This document shows positions 62,221-64,000 of a stretch of 64,000 nucleotides of DNA, in pieces (the stretch's first letter is position 1; each line of letters opens with the position of its first letter). Location of the stretch: assembly GCA_038746605.1 (NCBI GenBank), contig JBCDKM010000015.1, positions 59,526 to 123,525 of the forward strand, read 5' to 3'. The translations under genes were made by a program, and so were the position numbers. Source of the DNA: Rubricoccus sp038746605 (GTDB lineage: Bacteria; Bacteroidota; Rhodothermia; Rhodothermales; Rubricoccaceae). Below the pieces are notes generated by a model. The model was not told the DNA's origin, did not search any database, and saw only the letters and a program-made list of their open reading frames with translations.

Positions 62221-63348
62221 GTGTCGGACACCCCGCGCGAGGTTTCCGGTGACGACCAGCAGCCCACCGGGACCATCGCGGCCCACCGAAAAATCCTCCA
62301 CGTAGACATGGACGCGTTCTTCGCGTCGGTGGAGCAGCGCGACGATCCCGCGTTGCGCGGGCGTCCCGTGGCGGTCGGCGGCGCGAGCAGGCGAGGCGTG
62401 GTGGCGGCAGCGAGCTACGAGGCGCGGACCTTCGGTGTGCGCAGCGCGATGCCCATGGCTCAGGCACGGACGCTCTGCCCCGATCTGATCGTCGTGCCGC
62501 TGCGCGGGGCGGCGTATCGCGAGGCGAGCGAGCAGGTCCGTGCCATCTTCCGTTCTTACACCGATCTCGTGGAGCCGCTCTCGCTCGATGAGGCGTACCT
62601 CGATGTCACGGACCCGACGCGTGGCCCCCGCTCGGCCACGCTCATCGCGCAGGCCATCCGCCACGAGATTCGTCAGACCACTGGCCTGACGGCGAGCGCG
62701 GGCGTCTCCTTCGCCAAGTTCCTCGCGAAGGTCGCCAGCGACCTCGACAAGCCCGATGGTCTCGCGGTCATTCGTCCCGACGAGGCGCGAGCGTTCGTGG
62801 CTGCGTTGCCCGTCGAGAAACTGCACGGCGTGGGGCCCGCCACGGCGCGACGCCTGCATGGCCTCGGCATCCGCACTGGCGGCGATCTCCAGTCCTGGGA
62901 CGAGGTCGCCCTCCGCGAGGCTCTCGGGAAGGTCGGCGGGTGGCTCTACCGCCTCGGCCAGTGCGACGACCCTCGGCCCGTCCGGCCGCATCGCGTGCGA
63001 AAGTCGGTCGGTGTGGAGCGGACGTTCTCGCGGAACGAGAGGGGAGAGGCCGCCATCCTGGCCCGCCTCGCGCCCCTCGCGGAGGAACTGGCGCGACGCC
63101 TGGACAGGCACGGCCTCGCAGGACGGACGCTTACGCTCAAGCTCAAGACCGCGCGGTTCGTCCAGAGCACCCGCAGCGCGACGGTCGCGACGCCGCTTTG
63201 GAAGGAAGCCGACCTTCTCGCGACTGGCGCCGCGCTCCTCGCGAGGCCGAGGGTGCCGGACGATCCGCTCCGCCTCGTGGGGCTGACGGTCTCTGGCCTG
63301 GTGGCGCTGGAGCACCTGGACGGTGTGCAGCTTGGCCTCGGGGTCTGA
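62221..63348 (+). CDS. dinB: DNA polymerase IV (Y family)
   Basis: 375 residues, GTG start. Catalytic motifs LHVDMDAFFASVEQRDDP and EPLSLDEAYLDVTDP give the acidic residues for two-metal catalysis; YEARTFGVRSAMPMAQA is the fingers region; the thumb has LHGVGPATARRLHGLGI (HhH) and the little finger VGVERTFSRNERGE. It is the error-prone translesion polymerase. No beta-clamp binding motif is obvious at the very C-terminus. The first 22 residues are not conserved. Confidence 0.94.
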   Translation: MSDTPREVSGDDQQPTGTIAAHRKILHVDMDAFFASVEQRDDPALRGRPVAVGGASRRGVVAAASYEARTFGVRSAMPMAQARTLCPDLIVVPLRGAAYREASEQVRAIFRSYTDLVEPLSLDEAYLDVTDPTRGPRSATLIAQAIRHEIRQTTGLTASAGVSFAKFLAKVASDLDKPDGLAVIRPDEARAFVAALPVEKLHGVGPATARRLHGLGIRTGGDLQSWDEVALREALGKVGGWLYRLGQCDDPRPVRPHRVRKSVGVERTFSRNERGEAAILARLAPLAEELARRLDRHGLAGRTLTLKLKTARFVQSTRSATVATPLWKEADLLATGAALLARPRVPDDPLRLVGLTVSGLVALEHLDGVQLGLGV

Positions 63349-63406
63349 CGCTGCACCTTTGAGGTGCCGGTAAGCGTAACGGGCTGCCTCCCAACCGCTT
63401 CCGGCT

Positions 63407-63718
63407 ATGACGCGCGTCTACTCCCACCCCGATCCCGCGATCACGCACCTCGTGCACAACGCCCTGGAGCAGGCGGGCATCCCGACGCTGGTGAAAGGAA
63501 CCCGGCCGGGCGCGGCACTCGGGGAGATTCCGCCCATCGCGGCGTGGTCCGAGGTCTGGGTGGCCGACCCTGCCCGCCTCGGCGAGGCGGAAGCCATCGT
63601 CGCGGAGGTCCACGCCGAGCCCGAGGCGGACGTGCCCGACCAGACGTGTGGCCAGTGCGGCGAGACGACGGAGGCGCAGTTCGCGGTGTGCTGGTCGTGT
63701 GGGGCGGAGATGGTGTAG
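63407..63718 (+). CDS. DUF2007-like protein with zinc ribbon
   Basis: 103 residues. The N-terminal half has the DUF2007 (putative signal transducing) pattern RVYSHPDPAITHLVHNALEQ and AWSEVWVADPARLGEAEAIV. The C-terminal part is a zinc ribbon with two CxxC pairs: TCGQCGET and VCWSCGAE. Probably a small regulatory or adaptor protein; partner unknown. The following 147 bp (63719-63865) are less GC-rich than the surroundings and hold no recognisable gene. Confidence 0.72.
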   Translation: MTRVYSHPDPAITHLVHNALEQAGIPTLVKGTRPGAALGEIPPIAAWSEVWVADPARLGEAEAIVAEVHAEPEADVPDQTCGQCGETTEAQFAVCWSCGAEMV

Positions 63719-63865
63719 CTCTGCCCACGTCGTCTCCTTAGGCAGACAGCTTTCTCTTGGGTAGACGTTGGCTACCCCGTAGAGCAGAATGGTAAGCTCG
63801 GTGGAGACGGGTTTAGTGGTGCCAAATAAAAGCAGGGCCAACGGGCACGGAGAGTCTAGGTACTA

Positions 63866-64000
63866 GAGGCTGTTGCAATAGTCTGAGCGGGCGGCGGAGC
63901 TTGGGCGCATGAGCACTACCCGACTCTCCGATCCGCAGTGGGAGGCCATCCGGCCGCACCTGCCCGCCCCGTCGCGTATGGGCCGACCTCGTGCCGACGA
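63866..64000 (+). mobile_element. IS5-type insertion sequence, left end
   Basis: A terminal sequence GAGGCTGTTGCAATAGTC starts at 63866, followed 43 nt later by a transposase ORF. Such TGTTGCAATA ends are typical of the IS5 family (IS427 group). The right end lies outside the window. The flank ...CTAGGTACTA just before could contain the duplicated target. Confidence 0.75.
63909..64000 (+). CDS. IS5-family transposase, N-terminal part
   Basis: 30 codons are visible before the window ends. MSTTRLSDPQWEAIRPHLPA then PSRMGRPRAD matches the DUF4096 start (L(T/S)DxQWxxIxPxLPxP..RGRPR) of IS427-group DDE transposases. The catalytic DDE residues are outside the window, so intactness cannot be judged. 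Confidence 0.82.
   Translation, partial: MSTTRLSDPQWEAIRPHLPAPSRMGRPRAD

Noticed and set aside
61657..63315. 552-codon frame opposite dinB and the DinB-fold gene
   Set aside because: Both + strand genes show conserved catalytic motifs; the frame is a shadow.
63568..63590. CCCGCCTCGG-CGAGGCGG in the DUF2007-like gene
   Set aside because: Overlapping arms without the CC of the right arm; explained by the peptide ARLGEAEA that is natural for the family.

Overview
The window is chromosomal DNA of a very GC-rich member of the Bacteroidota/Rhodothermota. Two proteins end in type IX secretion (T9SS) type A sorting domains. There are many short-leader lipoproteins, DUF4270 and DUF4097 proteins, a BatC/BatD pair, a carotenoid 1',2'-hydratase gene and a -7 promoter-like motif TAnnTTY. 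This points to the Salinibacter/Rhodothermus/Rubricoccus side of the phylum, which is an inference from gene content only. About 57 protein genes are supported. No tRNA, rRNA or CRISPR array was seen. Long open frames opposite real genes are common because of the codon bias and were left out.

Layout. 1-5.6 kb: envelope genes (BamD-like start, TPR/periplasmic-binding protein, lipase, Cys-rich secreted protein, ftsX, DUF4097 lipoprotein). 6.2-10.7 kb: topA, rsgA and a phasin/H1-like protein. 10.7-25 kb: cell-surface proteins (S74-chaperone protein with a T9SS partner, metallopeptidase lipoprotein, 1309-residue repeat protein with a T9SS domain) around a P450, lon and an MtfA-like peptidase. 25-32.4 kb, leftward: RNase D, two thioredoxin-fold proteins, M14 peptidase with an NSS transporter, HtrA protease. 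32.5-39 kb, rightward: a GT4 / LpxD-like / PIG-L glycolipid group, then thioredoxin, TPR, batC and batD. 39-43 kb, leftward: DUF4270 lipoprotein, outer-membrane barrel, TPR lipoprotein. 43.4-47.1 kb: EF-G-like factor, then phaR and phasin. 47.2-52.6 kb: WbqC-like gene and a carotenoid group (cruF, crtB, acyltransferase, GT2) that could make a glycosylated, acylated acyclic carotenoid. 52.7-63.7 kb: alanine dehydrogenase, SpoU methyltransferase, two PPC-domain lipoproteins, methylmalonyl-CoA mutase large subunit, DinB-fold protein, DNA polymerase IV. An IS5-type element enters at 63866.

The most striking feature is a dispersed palindrome, core CCGCCTCGG-NN-CCGAGGCGG, with nearly 30 copies (about one per 2.3 kb). 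Most lie directly behind stop codons at fixed spacing: five bases after TGA in eight genes (TGA-N5-CCCGCC) and one base after TAG in four (TAG-N1-CCCGCC). A second form has a 16-17 nt spacer between the arms. Several copies lie inside genes, and the short-spacer ones are read in the frame giving RLG(T/A)EA or close variants. One copy supplies the stop codon of the SpoU methyltransferase. A T9SS cell-surface theme and a polyhydroxyalkanoate-granule theme (phaR, phasin, H1-tailed protein) are secondary.
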